Source: a bacterium (GTDB lineage Bacteria > Patescibacteriota > Gracilibacteria > JAHISY01). From it: 58,393 nucleotides of DNA. The translations under genes and the position numbers were made by a program. Shown here in pieces: positions 39,525-49,257 of the stretch; within the stretch, counting starts at the first letter, position 1, and each line of letters starts with the position of its first letter. The stretch spans positions 1-58,393 of the forward strand of contig JAJYAT010000007.1 of assembly GCA_021779375.1 (NCBI GenBank), read 5' to 3'. The notes under the pieces were generated by a model that was not told the origin of the DNA, searched no databases, and worked only from the letters and a program-made list of their open reading frames with translations.

Positions 39525-40995
39525 CGGTCGGAGGATTAGCAGTGCTCTTGTCGGGATTCGTCGCGCTGAGTAGGCGGTTGTAATTTTGCGCGGCGAGCGC
39601 ACCCGCTGGTCCATTCGAATCGAGCTCAAAAGCACTATGGTAGGCGCTCAGCGCCGCAGCCGTGTCGCCGCTTTTTTCAAAAACTTGTCCGAGATTGTAA
39701 TACGGCCAAGGTGATTTCGGATCAAGCTTGATGGCGTGTTCGAGCTGTGTGCGCGCCTTCGCGAGCTGATTATTTTTGAGACTGACCCAGCCGGCGAGAT
39801 TCCACGCCGGGCTTGATTCGGGTAGCCGCGTGACGGCGAGACTCGCGACTGCCCAAGCTTTCTGTCCGTCATTGAGCTTCTCGAGGTACAGTGAAATAGC
39901 GCGCGTGAAGTCGTCAATCGAAGCGGACTCGTCAGCATTGATTTTCTCCGACAACAGGTCGGCAGCGGCGCGGTACTTGCCGCTCGTCAAATAAATTTCA
40001 ATCAACTTCTCGTCGAGGTCGTCCGGTTCAAAGTGATTGCCACGGGCGAGCAGGAAAAATTTTTCCGCGTCATCCCAATTTTTCAGTTCGAAACTCACGA
40101 GTCCGAGAAAATACTGCGTCTCCGGCTTACTAGAGTCGAGTGCGTAGGCTGTCTGCCACGACTCGCGGGCGAGCTCGAATTTTTGCTCGGCGAATTGAGC
40201 GTAGCCGGTCAAAATCCAGGCATCGCGATAATTCGCGTCGTCTTCCAACACGGGACCAATTTTCGCGAGTGCGAGCTGGTATTCACCAATTGCGACGAAA
40301 GCGCGTGTGAGTAGTGTGTCGAGATGTGTTTTAGGCGAGTCGGGATATTTGCTGTACTCGTCGAAGGCGGCGAGAATCTCCGGGGCGCGAGCGTCCGTCG
40401 TCGCTTTCAAAAGCTTCACGGCTTCATCGCGTCGGTCGAAGAATGCCGCTAGCGCACCGCTCCAAAAATCAGCTTTGTCGCCAGCCTGCGAGAAGGCTTT
40501 TTCTGCCTCTAGGAAATTATTTTCGCGTAGGAAAATGATGCCGCGCAAAATGAAAATGTCGGAATTGCTCGCATCAAGCTGTTCGGCGGCGAGGAGATTG
40601 GCGCGCGCTTTCTCGTAATCTTTCAATTGGACCTGCGCCTCGGCGAGATTCAGCAGTGGCTCAATCGCGCTTGGTTCGAGTGCCACGGCTGCGGCGAATT
40701 CGCTTGCGGCTTGCTCGTAATTTTCGAGTGCCAAAAATTCCGCACCAGAACGCATGTGTTCGTCAAAAGTTTTGTTGCGCGTGACCGATGTGGCGCCAGC
40801 GGTAGTTGTCGTCTCCGTCGTCTCCGTCGTCGGAGTGACTGTCGCAGTGTTGTCCACCGAGGTCGTGGTGACAGGCGGAATCGCTGTATCTGTCGGAGCT
40901 TTGGCTTTCTGAAAACTACTGACGACAATCCACACGGAAACCGAGACGATCAGAACCGCAAGCGCGATAGCGAGGCCAAGGAGATGTTTTCGCAC
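39508..40995 (-). CDS. Membrane-anchored TPR protein
   Basis: 495 residues. One N-terminal membrane helix (about 5-28, LGLAIALAVLIVSVSVWIVV), a Thr/Val linker (TTTSVDNTATVTPTTETTETTTT, written here only in part by type), then about ten TPR-like helix pairs from residue 75 to 480, such as LENYEQAASEFAAAVALEPS and LEHAIKLDPKSPWPYYNLGQVFEKSGD. It should act as an exported scaffold. The start is GTG with TAAAAT 6 bases upstream. It lies 17 bases downstream of the PP2C-like/propeller gene, so the two may work together. Confidence 0.85.
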   Translation of the reverse strand: MRKHLLGLAIALAVLIVSVSVWIVVSSFQKAKAPTDTAIPPVTTTSVDNTATVTPTTETTETTTTAGATSVTRNKTFDEHMRSGAEFLALENYEQAASEFAAAVALEPSAIEPLLNLAEAQVQLKDYEKARANLLAAEQLDASNSDIFILRGIIFLRENNFLEAEKAFSQAGDKADFWSGALAAFFDRRDEAVKLLKATTDARAPEILAAFDEYSKYPDSPKTHLDTLLTRAFVAIGEYQLALAKIGPVLEDDANYRDAWILTGYAQFAEQKFELARESWQTAYALDSSKPETQYFLGLVSFELKNWDDAEKFFLLARGNHFEPDDLDEKLIEIYLTSGKYRAAADLLSEKINADESASIDDFTRAISLYLEKLNDGQKAWAVASLAVTRLPESSPAWNLAGWVSLKNNQLAKARTQLEHAIKLDPKSPWPYYNLGQVFEKSGDTAAALSAYHSAFELDSNGPAGALAAQNYNRLLSATNPDKSTANPPTDATKQ

Positions 40996-41012
40996 CCACG
41001 CATTTTAACTTA

Positions 41013-42959
41013 TTAAATCGTGACTTCGTAAATTTTTTGTGAGTCGACGACATAAATCTTTTGCTCCGCTGGATCTACCCAGAAATCACGCACTTCCTTG
41101 AGGTCTTGGAAGAGATACTGCATGTTATAAGTCAGCGCGCGGTTCTCCGTGCCAGCTTCCGGTGGATCTTTGTAAAAGCGCAGGATGCGTTTGTTGACTG
41201 GGTCCAGCACGTAGACAAATTTGAGTGCGTCATTCGTAAAGATTTTGGTCGGATTGGTCCATTTGTCTGTCGGCAAATCCGAGATAGTGAGCGGCATGCG
41301 TTGACCTTTGCGGATACGAATGATGTCGTTCGACATGTCGTTGTCTAGATCATTCGCGAGCAGCCACAAATCGCCATCGATGGCGATTGAGACGGCTTTC
41401 GTGAGGTCGGCATTTTCATTGTAGGTCGTGGCTGGGCCATAGTTGTCACGGTTGCGTTGGTATTTCCAAACTTGATTATTAATCGGATCAAGCATGTAGA
41501 GATACTGAGAATAAGTCGCGAAATCGACACCGGACTTCCAAGTCTCATCAGTCGTGTCCATGCTAGTCGCCGTGCCGTCACGCCACTCGATGATTTTGGA
41601 ATCGGCGGTGAGGAAGGTGATGGCATCGCGGTCAGCAAAATAATTGGCGGCGCGAATCGTGCTGGTCGCATCGATTGATTGCGGCGCAGAAATCACGTCG
41701 AGTGTGGTGTCAAAAACAGAATGTGCGTCGAAGGCAATTTTGCGACCGTGGTAATCCTCGAGTCCAGCGAGTGAAACTTCCGGAACGGCTTTCGAAATGT
41801 CAGCAATCGGAGTCAGCTTCGAGTAGCGGCGGATATTGTCGAGCTCGTCGCGCATGGCCTGAATTTCCAAAATCTTGGTATTGGCTTCATCAATCGCGAG
41901 TCCGGATTTCACGAGATCGGTCGCAGTCGCTTCGGCGGTTTTCAAAAGATCGTAAGCCTGGGCTTTGTCACCGATGTTGCGGCGAGTCTTCGCCATGTCG
42001 ATATTCGTCTGGACACTCTCGAGCGCAGTCTGCACCTCTTCCATCTTCACGCTCGAGCGTTTGCCAGCAAGTGTCCACGACACTGATAGCAGAATCAAAA
42101 TTGAAACGACAAGGAAGCCGAGAATCACGTAATTTTTGTCGATATTCAAATTTTTGGCATTCGGCACGCGCGTACCTTCCGGCAGCTTGTCGCGCAACCA
42201 ATTCACGCCATGGTTGATGTGTTTAGTTACGCGGACGAGCAAATCTTTCTTACCGTCAGCAGTGACCGGGGCGGCGCTTGCGCGCGCGGCAATCGCTTCA
42301 GTCACGGTGTCGAGCGCGAGAATTCCGGTCGTCTGCGCGCCCTCCAGCACGATGATTTCATCAAGCTCCTCGAGCGCACTCGCGATTTCTTTGTGTGGCG
42401 AGAAAATTTTTGTGAGTTCGTTTTTCGTCGCGTAGCGCAGCAGTCGTTCCGTCGCGAGTAATACCTTGTCACGGTTCTCCGTGCGTCCGCTCGCGATATT
42501 TACAAATGCGTCGACCGCAGTCGCATCGCCGGAAAGCCCTTCCGTCACGGTCGTGAGTGCTCCTTTGCGTATCAAATACGCTTCGGCTTCGCCGGCTTGA
42601 GTGATGTGCAATTCGCGTCCGCTCAAGAATCCAATCACCGCATTCAGTCGTCCGAGATTTTTATTCGACAGACTTTCGCGGAATTCCGCGACGACGGCAT
42701 TTACCTCCTTGAGCGCGGTTTCGAATCTTTCGTAGGCGTCCTGATCGGGACCGACAAAACAAATTTCCTGCAGTGTTTGAAAAATTGTACGAATCAAATC
42801 TTCGCCGCCGCTCGGACGATCCGCGAGCTCGATGATCGCAAAGACTTCCTCACGGGGCATTTCGCCGTTGCCATCGCGTGCGTAAGAAAAACTCCGAATG
42901 AGCGTTTGCGAATCGGTACCGAGACGCAGCTCTTCGGAAATTGTGTGGAGGGAAGCCAT
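41013..42959 (-). CDS. Degenerate PP2C-like domain, membrane helix and beta-propeller protein
   Basis: 648 residues. The cytoplasmic part (about 1-230) follows the PP2C/SpoIIE strand order: FAIIELADRP, AVIGFLSGRELHITQAGEAEAYLIRKGALTTVTEGLSGD and VLLATERLLRYATKNEL. At the positions of the metal residues of active PP2C (GDSR, SDGL) it has GEAE and ATERL, so it is probably a pseudophosphatase. A membrane helix follows (about 273-295), then an external coiled coil (about 300-370) and a propeller-like repeat region (AITFLTADSKIIEWRD, YLYMLDPINNQVWKYQ, FVYVLDPVNKRILRFYK, KIYVVDSQKIYEV). No family name fits all of it. It precedes the TPR gene. Confidence 0.8.
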   Translation of the reverse strand: MASLHTISEELRLGTDSQTLIRSFSYARDGNGEMPREEVFAIIELADRPSGGEDLIRTIFQTLQEICFVGPDQDAYERFETALKEVNAVVAEFRESLSNKNLGRLNAVIGFLSGRELHITQAGEAEAYLIRKGALTTVTEGLSGDATAVDAFVNIASGRTENRDKVLLATERLLRYATKNELTKIFSPHKEIASALEELDEIIVLEGAQTTGILALDTVTEAIAARASAAPVTADGKKDLLVRVTKHINHGVNWLRDKLPEGTRVPNAKNLNIDKNYVILGFLVVSILILLSVSWTLAGKRSSVKMEEVQTALESVQTNIDMAKTRRNIGDKAQAYDLLKTAEATATDLVKSGLAIDEANTKILEIQAMRDELDNIRRYSKLTPIADISKAVPEVSLAGLEDYHGRKIAFDAHSVFDTTLDVISAPQSIDATSTIRAANYFADRDAITFLTADSKIIEWRDGTATSMDTTDETWKSGVDFATYSQYLYMLDPINNQVWKYQRNRDNYGPATTYNENADLTKAVSIAIDGDLWLLANDLDNDMSNDIIRIRKGQRMPLTISDLPTDKWTNPTKIFTNDALKFVYVLDPVNKRILRFYKDPPEAGTENRALTYNMQYLFQDLKEVRDFWVDPAEQKIYVVDSQKIYEVTI

Positions 42960-43024
42960 TTTTGAGAGCGATTAAATGCTTTGCTGAATTTTAAAGCGGG
43001 GTGTGGGGTAAAGCAAACTTGCGC

Positions 43025-43030
43025 TAAAAT
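43025..43030 (+). promoter_or_regulatory. TAAAAT box of the pabA/trpG-like gene
   Basis: GCTAAAAT, with TAAAAT ending 7 bases before the GTG at 43038. One of the clearest leaderless arrangements, since the upstream in-frame ATG at 42981 lies before the promoter box and cannot be the start. Confidence 0.65.
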
Positions 43031-43037
43031 TACTTTC

Positions 43038-43622
43038 GTGGCGACAAAAAAAACCTTAATTATCGACAATTACGATTCCTTCACTTTCAATTTGTTCCAA
43101 TTTATCGGCGAACTGAAGGGTTGTCCGGTTGTTTTTCGCAATGACGAACTTTCACTCGAAAAGATTCGCGCGCTATCTCCAAGCCACATCGTGATTTCCC
43201 CGGGACCTGGACGACCCGACGACCCGGAATATTTTGGCGTCAATTCGGCTGTGATTCGGGAAATGACCGATACGCCGATTCTCGGGGTTTGCCTCGGACA
43301 TCAGGGGATTTGCCACGTGCTCGGTGGCAAAGTCGTGCGCGCGCCGCAGGTCATGCATGGCAAAACTTCCGCAATCAGCCACAACCAAAAAGGCCTGTTC
43401 CGCGGTATAGCTTCACCGCTTACAGGGATGCGTTACCACTCCCTGATTGTCGAGCGCGCTAGTTTGCCGCCGGAACTCGCAATCACCGCCTGCGAAGAAA
43501 AATCCAAAATCGTGATGGCAGTCGAGCATGTTGCACGTCCGCTTTTTGGCATTCAGTTTCATCCCGAATCTGTCGGTACACCGTCAGGTAAAAAAATTCT
43601 CGCGAATTTCCTTGCGGTTTAA
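43038..43622 (+). CDS. Glutamine amidotransferase, PabA/TrpG type
   Basis: Class I amidotransferase that feeds ammonia to an anthranilate or aminodeoxychorismate synthase. 194 residues: LIIDNYDSFTFNLFQFIGE, ISPGPGRPDDPEYFG, nucleophile GVCLGHQGICHVLGG, HSLIVERASLP, and FGIQFHPESVGTPSGKKILANFL (His and Glu of the triad). The synthase subunit (TrpE or PabB) is not adjacent, so the partner is elsewhere or absent; folate (PabA) is favoured because a folate gene lies at 54798, but this is weak. An intrinsic terminator follows. Confidence 0.88.
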   Translation: MATKKTLIIDNYDSFTFNLFQFIGELKGCPVVFRNDELSLEKIRALSPSHIVISPGPGRPDDPEYFGVNSAVIREMTDTPILGVCLGHQGICHVLGGKVVRAPQVMHGKTSAISHNQKGLFRGIASPLTGMRYHSLIVERASLPPELAITACEEKSKIVMAVEHVARPLFGIQFHPESVGTPSGKKILANFLAV

Positions 43623-43772
43623 GTTCAGCGCTGAGATTGCCAGATTCCTCATAGTCAGCAGAAATAAAACCATAAAATAATCCGCGGTTTTTCCGTTTTC
43701 CGCGAGTAAAACCAGAGACCAACAAAACACCGATTGTTATTCTCAGAAAGACAACAATCTTAGTTTTGTTAG

Positions 43773-43797
43773 GCTGGAAGAAATCCAGCGTTTTTTT
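43773..43797 (+). terminator. Intrinsic terminator after the amidotransferase gene
   Basis: 6-bp stem GCTGGA / TCCAGC with a 5-base loop, then GTTTTTTT. It ends at the 3' end of the convergent large surface-protein gene. The 150 bases between the amidotransferase stop and this hairpin contain no gene. Confidence 0.85.
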
Positions 43798-46700
43798 AAA
43801 TCTCGTTGCTGCTGCTTGAGCCGACAGATTCAAATAGCGGTGGCGTATTGTTCTGGATGCGCGCATCGTATTCCACCACGAAGGAGGCTGGGCTTGTTCC
43901 TAGGGCGGTAACGCCACCTGAGTTTGGATGGAAAGTGCGTAAATAGGCGAAGTCGTAAATTCGCGCTATTGCCTGAGAGCTGCAATCAGCTGCGGCGATG
44001 TTCGAGGCGCACTCGAAAGGAGTTTTGTCTGATCCGCCGATTGTGTTTGCCGTCGCAAGCAAGCCCTTCCAGTAAAGTTGATTGCGTAGCTCATAACTGC
44101 GGTCACAGAAACCATTTGTTCCGGTACAAGACGAACTCGAATCTTCACCATATTTCCCAAGGGTATTCACAGAGATTACTCCGCCTTCGGCGTACACTGC
44201 TCCTACAAGATTCGTTACATTTGGATAAACAAGGATGTTTCCGCCAGCATGTGTTGTTTTGTCTTTCAGAACAATAATTCCGAAGGAGCCTAATGAACCT
44301 GGGACAGTCGGATATTTGAGATTCGATTTAACCAGAAGGTTGCCGCCCTCGATTACGATTGTGCGCGGGCTATTTGGCAAGGTTTCGTCGGCGAGCTCAA
44401 GCGTGACGTCCGTGTCTTTGAAATAAATGACGCTGCCGTTATTGAATTTGCAGGGCAAATCCGGATCGTTAGCTTCAAACTGAGCTGCGCTTGTGATTTT
44501 CGTGATGCCGGTAGTGCATGCAGCTCCGCTTGGGCTGGCGCGCAGAGAGGCGAGTGCGCGATTCATCGCATTGCGGAATTCGCTTTGGACGAAGTCGCCG
44601 ATAGACTGATTAATTGGCGTATCAGTTTGTCGTGAAGCGGTGCCAGCAATCGAGCGCAGAGTACCGATGATTTCGATGCCCGGATTGTAGAGGGTGGCAT
44701 CATTCCCGGCATTGGTTAGTCTTTCGCTGCGATGGCAAACTTCTTGTCCGGCAATCGTGTAGCACGGGTAAGTCTGAAGAGTCGTGACTAAATTTTCTGG
44801 AGCCGAAGCGGCTAGTAATTGCGGAGTTGCGTGAAAACGCAGCGAATTAGTTCCGCTAGCCAAAATTGACGCGATCCAGCTAGTTAAATTCTCCAAAACG
44901 GAGTTGAAAGTCAAATTACCATCAGTATCCAAACTTAAACCTTCATCGAGTCCAGAACTACCACCAGCGGTTTCGATTTCGCCGCTACTCCACTTCACAA
45001 CAGATTCATCGCCGCTATCAAGCGCTATGCCGATTTTTGGATTAGTGATGCCAATGCTCGCACTCTGATTTTGTAAGCTTGTGTTGAAGCGCTTAGCCGC
45101 ATTGACAGTGATATTGTTCACGCCGTCCGGATCAGGTTCATACTTAAGTGTTGTTGAGTTCCAAATCAGCGCGGTGGGAGTGGCGACGATGGTCGGTCTG
45201 AAAGCGAAAATGCGGCGAGTGTCGCTGGTAGACACATCTTGCTGTGGATATTCGCCTATGCCTGAATAACCACCGAGAGCTTCTACCTCGAAAGTAATTT
45301 TTTCGAAGTTAAGATCAATGCCGTCGCCGATGATTGGGTACCCCTTGCTAGTCGGAGCGAGTGAGGCGACATCGACTTCGAAGACACCGTCGCCGTTGTT
45401 TGCTTCTGTCAAAACACCAGTCGAGCTACCGCCAGGGAATTTGCTTAGTCCAAATTCACTCGAACTGAAAATCGCTGAATCGCCAGTGTTAGCGATTTGG
45501 TTGAGGTGGGTGGTATTCTCGAAAACAAATTCCGATTGCACACTCTTGATTCCCGCGACGGAAATGACAGGATTACCGAACTCATCAGAGAGAATGACCT
45601 GCACACCGTGATTTTCTGCTCCGTCAGAAACGATTGCGGCATCGGGAGTGAAATAAAACCCCGCCGAAAGGCATCCGACGCTTGGGTGAGTTGTTGAACA
45701 ATCAGCGCTGTTCCAGACCGGTACATTTGCGACTACGCGGAAGAAGGCGCCAAGAGTGACATCTCCCGAACAATTGCCGGCACTGTCGCAGACTGAATAA
45801 ACCAAATCATAATCACCAGCGATGTGGAAATCGAAATTATTAATTGCAATACCTGCAGAAGTTAGGTCAGGGAAATCGGCATCGGCTGTGGAATAGGTTT
45901 GGAGGAGGGTGCCGCTAGGGCTATAAATTTTGACGCTTAATGAAACGACCGGAAGATCGTCGTCTGCAAACAATAAATAATCGTTGCGGGATTCTGTTGC
46001 CGCGAAAACTCTTGCTGGGGTCGTCAGTATCGGTGCGCCAGGGACAGGAGGTATAGAAGAGCAAGTACAGGAGCCGGTACAGAGTCCAGGACAAGCCGCA
46101 TCAGCGCTCCCATCACAAACTTCTGAGAACCCAGCTCCATTTGGCGACTGCACAGTATTGTCACCGCAAGTCCCGGATCCTACTGGCTGACAAGTGCAAG
46201 AGCTAGTGCAGATTCCACTAGCGCAAGCGGCATGTGAGGTACCATCGCAAACTTCGGGCGACTGAATGACGTTATCGCCGCAAGAAGCCGGAGTGCTTAC
46301 TGTCGTTCCCATGTAGACGGCGTAGGTATTCCAATTAAAGCCCGGGACCAAAACATTATTAGGCGCACGTTCTTTTGTCTGTGGATCGCAAAAACTAATG
46401 TAGCCGACCTGATCGCTGTAGGCGAAACCGCAGAAATAAGCTTCGGGATTGTAATAATGTACGCCCGGGTTAAAAGCATTCGGAGTACCCGCCCCAAAGT
46501 AAGTTGTGCCGAAATTGTAAAGTGTAAATGCACTTCCGTTTGATGAACCTGTCACCGGGACGACATTTGAGGTTTCGGTTGGAGGGACCATGTGAAGTTG
46601 GCTCATGTCGAGCCAGCCGTAATTACTCGAATAAGCTACCCCAAAAAAATTTCCCGTTGATGTGTCGTATCCTGTTTGGTACGAGACCGAGCCACAGGCG

Positions 46701-46948
46701 TCAGGCATTGTTGCCACGCCACCAGATTTGCCTGACGGTATGGTGTTGCCCGTTGTGCCATCGCAATAAAAATTAATCCAACCAACATTTGGACTATAGG
46801 CTTGTCCCCATATGACCTCAGAACCAGGAATTGGTTGATTTAGATAAGCTTTTAAGTTGTTGAAGCCCAATTTTGGTAAAAAAATAATCACCAAAAGAAT
46901 TACGAGTAGCGCGATCTGCAAAGCTCGTTTTTTAATTAGCGACTTCAT
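43796..46948 (-). CDS. Large Cys-rich surface protein
   Basis: 1050 residues. N-terminal membrane/signal helix (about 8-28, LQIALLVILLVIIFLPKLG). Residues about 45-215 hold three related units: WGQAYSPNVGWINFYC, FGVAYSSNYGWLDMS, CGFAYSDQVGYISFCD. Next come two Cys-rich repeats (CGDNVIQSPEVCDG...CTC; CGDNTVQSPNGAGFSEVCDG...CTC) of the DUF4215/Myxococcus Cys-rich kind, then Ig-like segments. Near the C-terminus is a hydrophobic beta region (NLLVKSNLKYPTV...FGIIVLKDKT, NVTNLVGAVYAEGGVI), which suggests a beta-helix or adhesin fold. Likely a cell-surface or pilus-tip-type protein; no catalytic motif seen. It overlaps the upstream gene by 17 bases. Confidence 0.85.
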   Translation of the reverse strand: MKSLIKKRALQIALLVILLVIIFLPKLGFNNLKAYLNQPIPGSEVIWGQAYSPNVGWINFYCDGTTGNTIPSGKSGGVATMPDACGSVSYQTGYDTSTGNFFGVAYSSNYGWLDMSQLHMVPPTETSNVVPVTGSSNGSAFTLYNFGTTYFGAGTPNAFNPGVHYYNPEAYFCGFAYSDQVGYISFCDPQTKERAPNNVLVPGFNWNTYAVYMGTTVSTPASCGDNVIQSPEVCDGTSHAACASGICTSSCTCQPVGSGTCGDNTVQSPNGAGFSEVCDGSADAACPGLCTGSCTCSSIPPVPGAPILTTPARVFAATESRNDYLLFADDDLPVVSLSVKIYSPSGTLLQTYSTADADFPDLTSAGIAINNFDFHIAGDYDLVYSVCDSAGNCSGDVTLGAFFRVVANVPVWNSADCSTTHPSVGCLSAGFYFTPDAAIVSDGAENHGVQVILSDEFGNPVISVAGIKSVQSEFVFENTTHLNQIANTGDSAIFSSSEFGLSKFPGGSSTGVLTEANNGDGVFEVDVASLAPTSKGYPIIGDGIDLNFEKITFEVEALGGYSGIGEYPQQDVSTSDTRRIFAFRPTIVATPTALIWNSTTLKYEPDPDGVNNITVNAAKRFNTSLQNQSASIGITNPKIGIALDSGDESVVKWSSGEIETAGGSSGLDEGLSLDTDGNLTFNSVLENLTSWIASILASGTNSLRFHATPQLLAASAPENLVTTLQTYPCYTIAGQEVCHRSERLTNAGNDATLYNPGIEIIGTLRSIAGTASRQTDTPINQSIGDFVQSEFRNAMNRALASLRASPSGAACTTGITKITSAAQFEANDPDLPCKFNNGSVIYFKDTDVTLELADETLPNSPRTIVIEGGNLLVKSNLKYPTVPGSLGSFGIIVLKDKTTHAGGNILVYPNVTNLVGAVYAEGGVISVNTLGKYGEDSSSSCTGTNGFCDRSYELRNQLYWKGLLATANTIGGSDKTPFECASNIAAADCSSQAIARIYDFAYLRTFHPNSGGVTALGTSPASFVVEYDARIQNNTPPLFESVGSSSSNEI

Positions 46949-47525
46949 GTTTTGGGATTAAATTGACATAGCTTTGACAACGTGATTTCAGAGGCTGATT
47001 AATAATCTTCGCACAAATCTCACTATTTTTTGAAGATATTGCTTTTTGGAAATAAATTTCATCACGACAATTTTGGGACGAATATTTGTTCTCAATTGCA
47101 GCACAGTCATTTGGATCTTTTGACTTCAAAGCTGATTTGCGAGTGACGAGTTCGTCAAGAGCCGCTTGCTTGTCATCATGCGCAACAGCGGCGAGATTTT
47201 CCGAGACAGTGACAAATTCCTCTGAGCTGTGAGTGAACCTGAGTGGAGCAATCGTTGCTTTTTGATCAGTTCGTAAGCGCGCAATTTTTTTGTTGGATTG
47301 CTCGGCTACAGTCCGACTAAGATTGAACTGTAAAAAATCGAAGACATTTTCTTCGCCCGGTTTTGCGAGCGGCTCTTTAATATCTTTGTATGCGAACTGA
47401 AGATCGCCGACAGCTTTGATTTTTGAGTTTTCTCGATCGACTGGCAGGAACGAAGCCACGGCTGCCGCCACGACTGCGATTGCCGCAAAGGTGAGAATCG
47501 TAGGGAGGGGCGAAGAATCAGCCAT
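46932..47525 (-). CDS. Membrane-anchored hypothetical protein with Cys motifs
   Basis: 197 residues: N-terminal membrane helix (about 8-27, PTILTFAAIAVVAAAVASFL), an exported helical region, and a C-terminal part with paired Cys in DCAAIENKYSSQNCRDEIYF and NSEICAKIINQPLKSRCQSY, a helical Cys repeat common in surface proteins of uncultured bacteria. It is the first gene of a two-gene unit with the 1050-residue protein, so it probably assists its assembly or anchoring. A TAAAAT-type box is about 24-30 bases upstream of the ATG. Confidence 0.75.
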   Translation of the reverse strand: MADSSPLPTILTFAAIAVVAAAVASFLPVDRENSKIKAVGDLQFAYKDIKEPLAKPGEENVFDFLQFNLSRTVAEQSNKKIARLRTDQKATIAPLRFTHSSEEFVTVSENLAAVAHDDKQAALDELVTRKSALKSKDPNDCAAIENKYSSQNCRDEIYFQKAISSKNSEICAKIINQPLKSRCQSYVNLIPKHEVAN

Positions 47526-47646
47526 TTGATTGCGGTGAGTGCTCGGCGAATTTTAACAAGTCTTTATTTAAAACGCACATTTTTTTTCGCGACTTCCATC
47601 GGTTCGCAATCCACGCTAAAATCCCATTCCAAAATAACCCCATCAA

Positions 47647-49242
47647 ATGTTCAAAATTTTTATTGCCGACGGACTTTCCGCCAAAACAGTCGATTTTTTC
47701 CGCGCACAAAAAGACTGCGAAGTCGAAGTCGAGACCGGGCTTTCCGAGGAAAAATTAGTCGCCAAGATTCCGGCGTTTGACGCACTCGTCGTGCGCAGTG
47801 CGACGACAGTGACACCGGCGATTATTGCTGCGGGCAAAAATCTCAAAATCATCGGTCGCGCGGGAGCAGGCACAGACAATATCGACAAGAAAGCGGCGAC
47901 GGCGGCTGGTGTGCTCGTCGTGAACGCGCCGACTGGGAACCTGACTAGTGTCGCAGAGCTCGTTTTCGGACAAATTTTTTCTGCTTTTCGCCGATTGCCC
48001 GAAGCGAATCTTTCCACTAAAAATGGCGAGTGGAAAAAAGATGTACTGGGCAAAGTCGGTCGTGAGCTTGACGGCAAGACGCTCGGCATCGTTGGCCTCG
48101 GCAAGATTGGTCAGCTCGTCGCCGAGCGCGCGAAAGGCTTCAATCTCAAAGTTCTCGCTTATGATCCGGTCGTGACGGCGGAGATTGCTGATGCGGTCGG
48201 CGCTGAGCTCGTCGATCTCGAGACCTTGCTCAAGAATTCCGATGTAATCACGCTGCATGTTCCGCTGATTCCCCAAACCAAAAATTTAATTTCGACCAAA
48301 CAGTTCGCCCTGATGAAATCCGACGCGATGATTCTCAATCTTGCGCGCGGCGGAGTCGTCGACGAAGAGGCGCTGCTCGCTTGGCTCCAAAAAAATCCCA
48401 AAGCTTTCGCTGCCCTCGACACTTTCGTCGTCGAGCCGGTCGCGGCGGAAAATCCACTGCTCGCGCTGCCCAATTTTTTCGTCACGCCGCACCTCGGTGC
48501 CTCCACGATTGAAGCGCAGGAAAAGGTTGGACTGCAGCTCGCTGATCAGGTCGTCCGTGCACTGCGCGGTGAGGTCGTCGAGTACGTCGTCAATTTGCCG
48601 GCGCGGGAGGGCGGGAGTCTCAAAGATCAAAAAATCTGGAATGAGTTGGCTGAAAAAATCGCGCGTCTCACAGCGCAAATGCTCGGCGGTGCGAAATTGA
48701 AAAAAGCCACGCTGACTTTCACGGGCGAGATCGCTGCGGCTGACGCCAAGATGCCGGAGGCTTCGATTCTGAAAGGTCTGCTCGAGACGCTCACCGATGC
48801 GACGAATGTTAATTTCACTAATGCGAGCGAGCTCGCCGAGAAGCAGGGACTCAAGTTGACGATTGAAAAAGAAAAAAATTCGGAAAATTACAAAAGCCAA
48901 ATTGGACTCAAATTGGCAGCCGACAAAGCGACGGTCGAAGTGCGTGGCACGATCGTCGAAGGTGAACCGCGAATTACTTTGGTTCAGAATTTCAAAGTCA
49001 ATTTCCGGCCAAATGAACATCTGCTTCTGACTCGGCACCACGACCAACCAGGCATCATCGGACGCGTCGGCACATTGCTCGGTGAGAATTCCATCAATAT
49101 TGCCAATATGGATCTCGGTCGCAATGAAGTCGGTGGAGAAGCACTCATGATTCTCGATGTCGACGATGCGATTCCCGAGCCGATTCTTGCCGAGCTCAAA
49201 AGCTGGGATGATTTCGACGAGGTGATTTGCGCGGATTTGTAA
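47647..49242 (+). CDS. serA: D-3-phosphoglycerate dehydrogenase
   Basis: First step of serine synthesis. 531 residues, the long form: NAD domain with GRAGAGTDNIDKKAATAAGV, GIVGLGKIGQLVAERAKGF (dinucleotide loop), HVPLIPQTKNLI, NLARGGVVDEEALLAWL and FVTPHLGASTIEAQEKVG (catalytic His); an intervening domain (about 320-450) and a C-terminal ACT domain (HHDQPGIIGRVGTLLGENSINIANMDLGR) for serine inhibition. GCTAAAAT lies at 47615-47622; the leader of about 20 bases is C/A-rich and G-free. Confidence 0.96.
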   Translation: MFKIFIADGLSAKTVDFFRAQKDCEVEVETGLSEEKLVAKIPAFDALVVRSATTVTPAIIAAGKNLKIIGRAGAGTDNIDKKAATAAGVLVVNAPTGNLTSVAELVFGQIFSAFRRLPEANLSTKNGEWKKDVLGKVGRELDGKTLGIVGLGKIGQLVAERAKGFNLKVLAYDPVVTAEIADAVGAELVDLETLLKNSDVITLHVPLIPQTKNLISTKQFALMKSDAMILNLARGGVVDEEALLAWLQKNPKAFAALDTFVVEPVAAENPLLALPNFFVTPHLGASTIEAQEKVGLQLADQVVRALRGEVVEYVVNLPAREGGSLKDQKIWNELAEKIARLTAQMLGGAKLKKATLTFTGEIAAADAKMPEASILKGLLETLTDATNVNFTNASELAEKQGLKLTIEKEKNSENYKSQIGLKLAADKATVEVRGTIVEGEPRITLVQNFKVNFRPNEHLLLTRHHDQPGIIGRVGTLLGENSINIANMDLGRNEVGGEALMILDVDDAIPEPILAELKSWDDFDEVICADL

Positions 49243-49257
49243 TTTAATTTTTCTACT

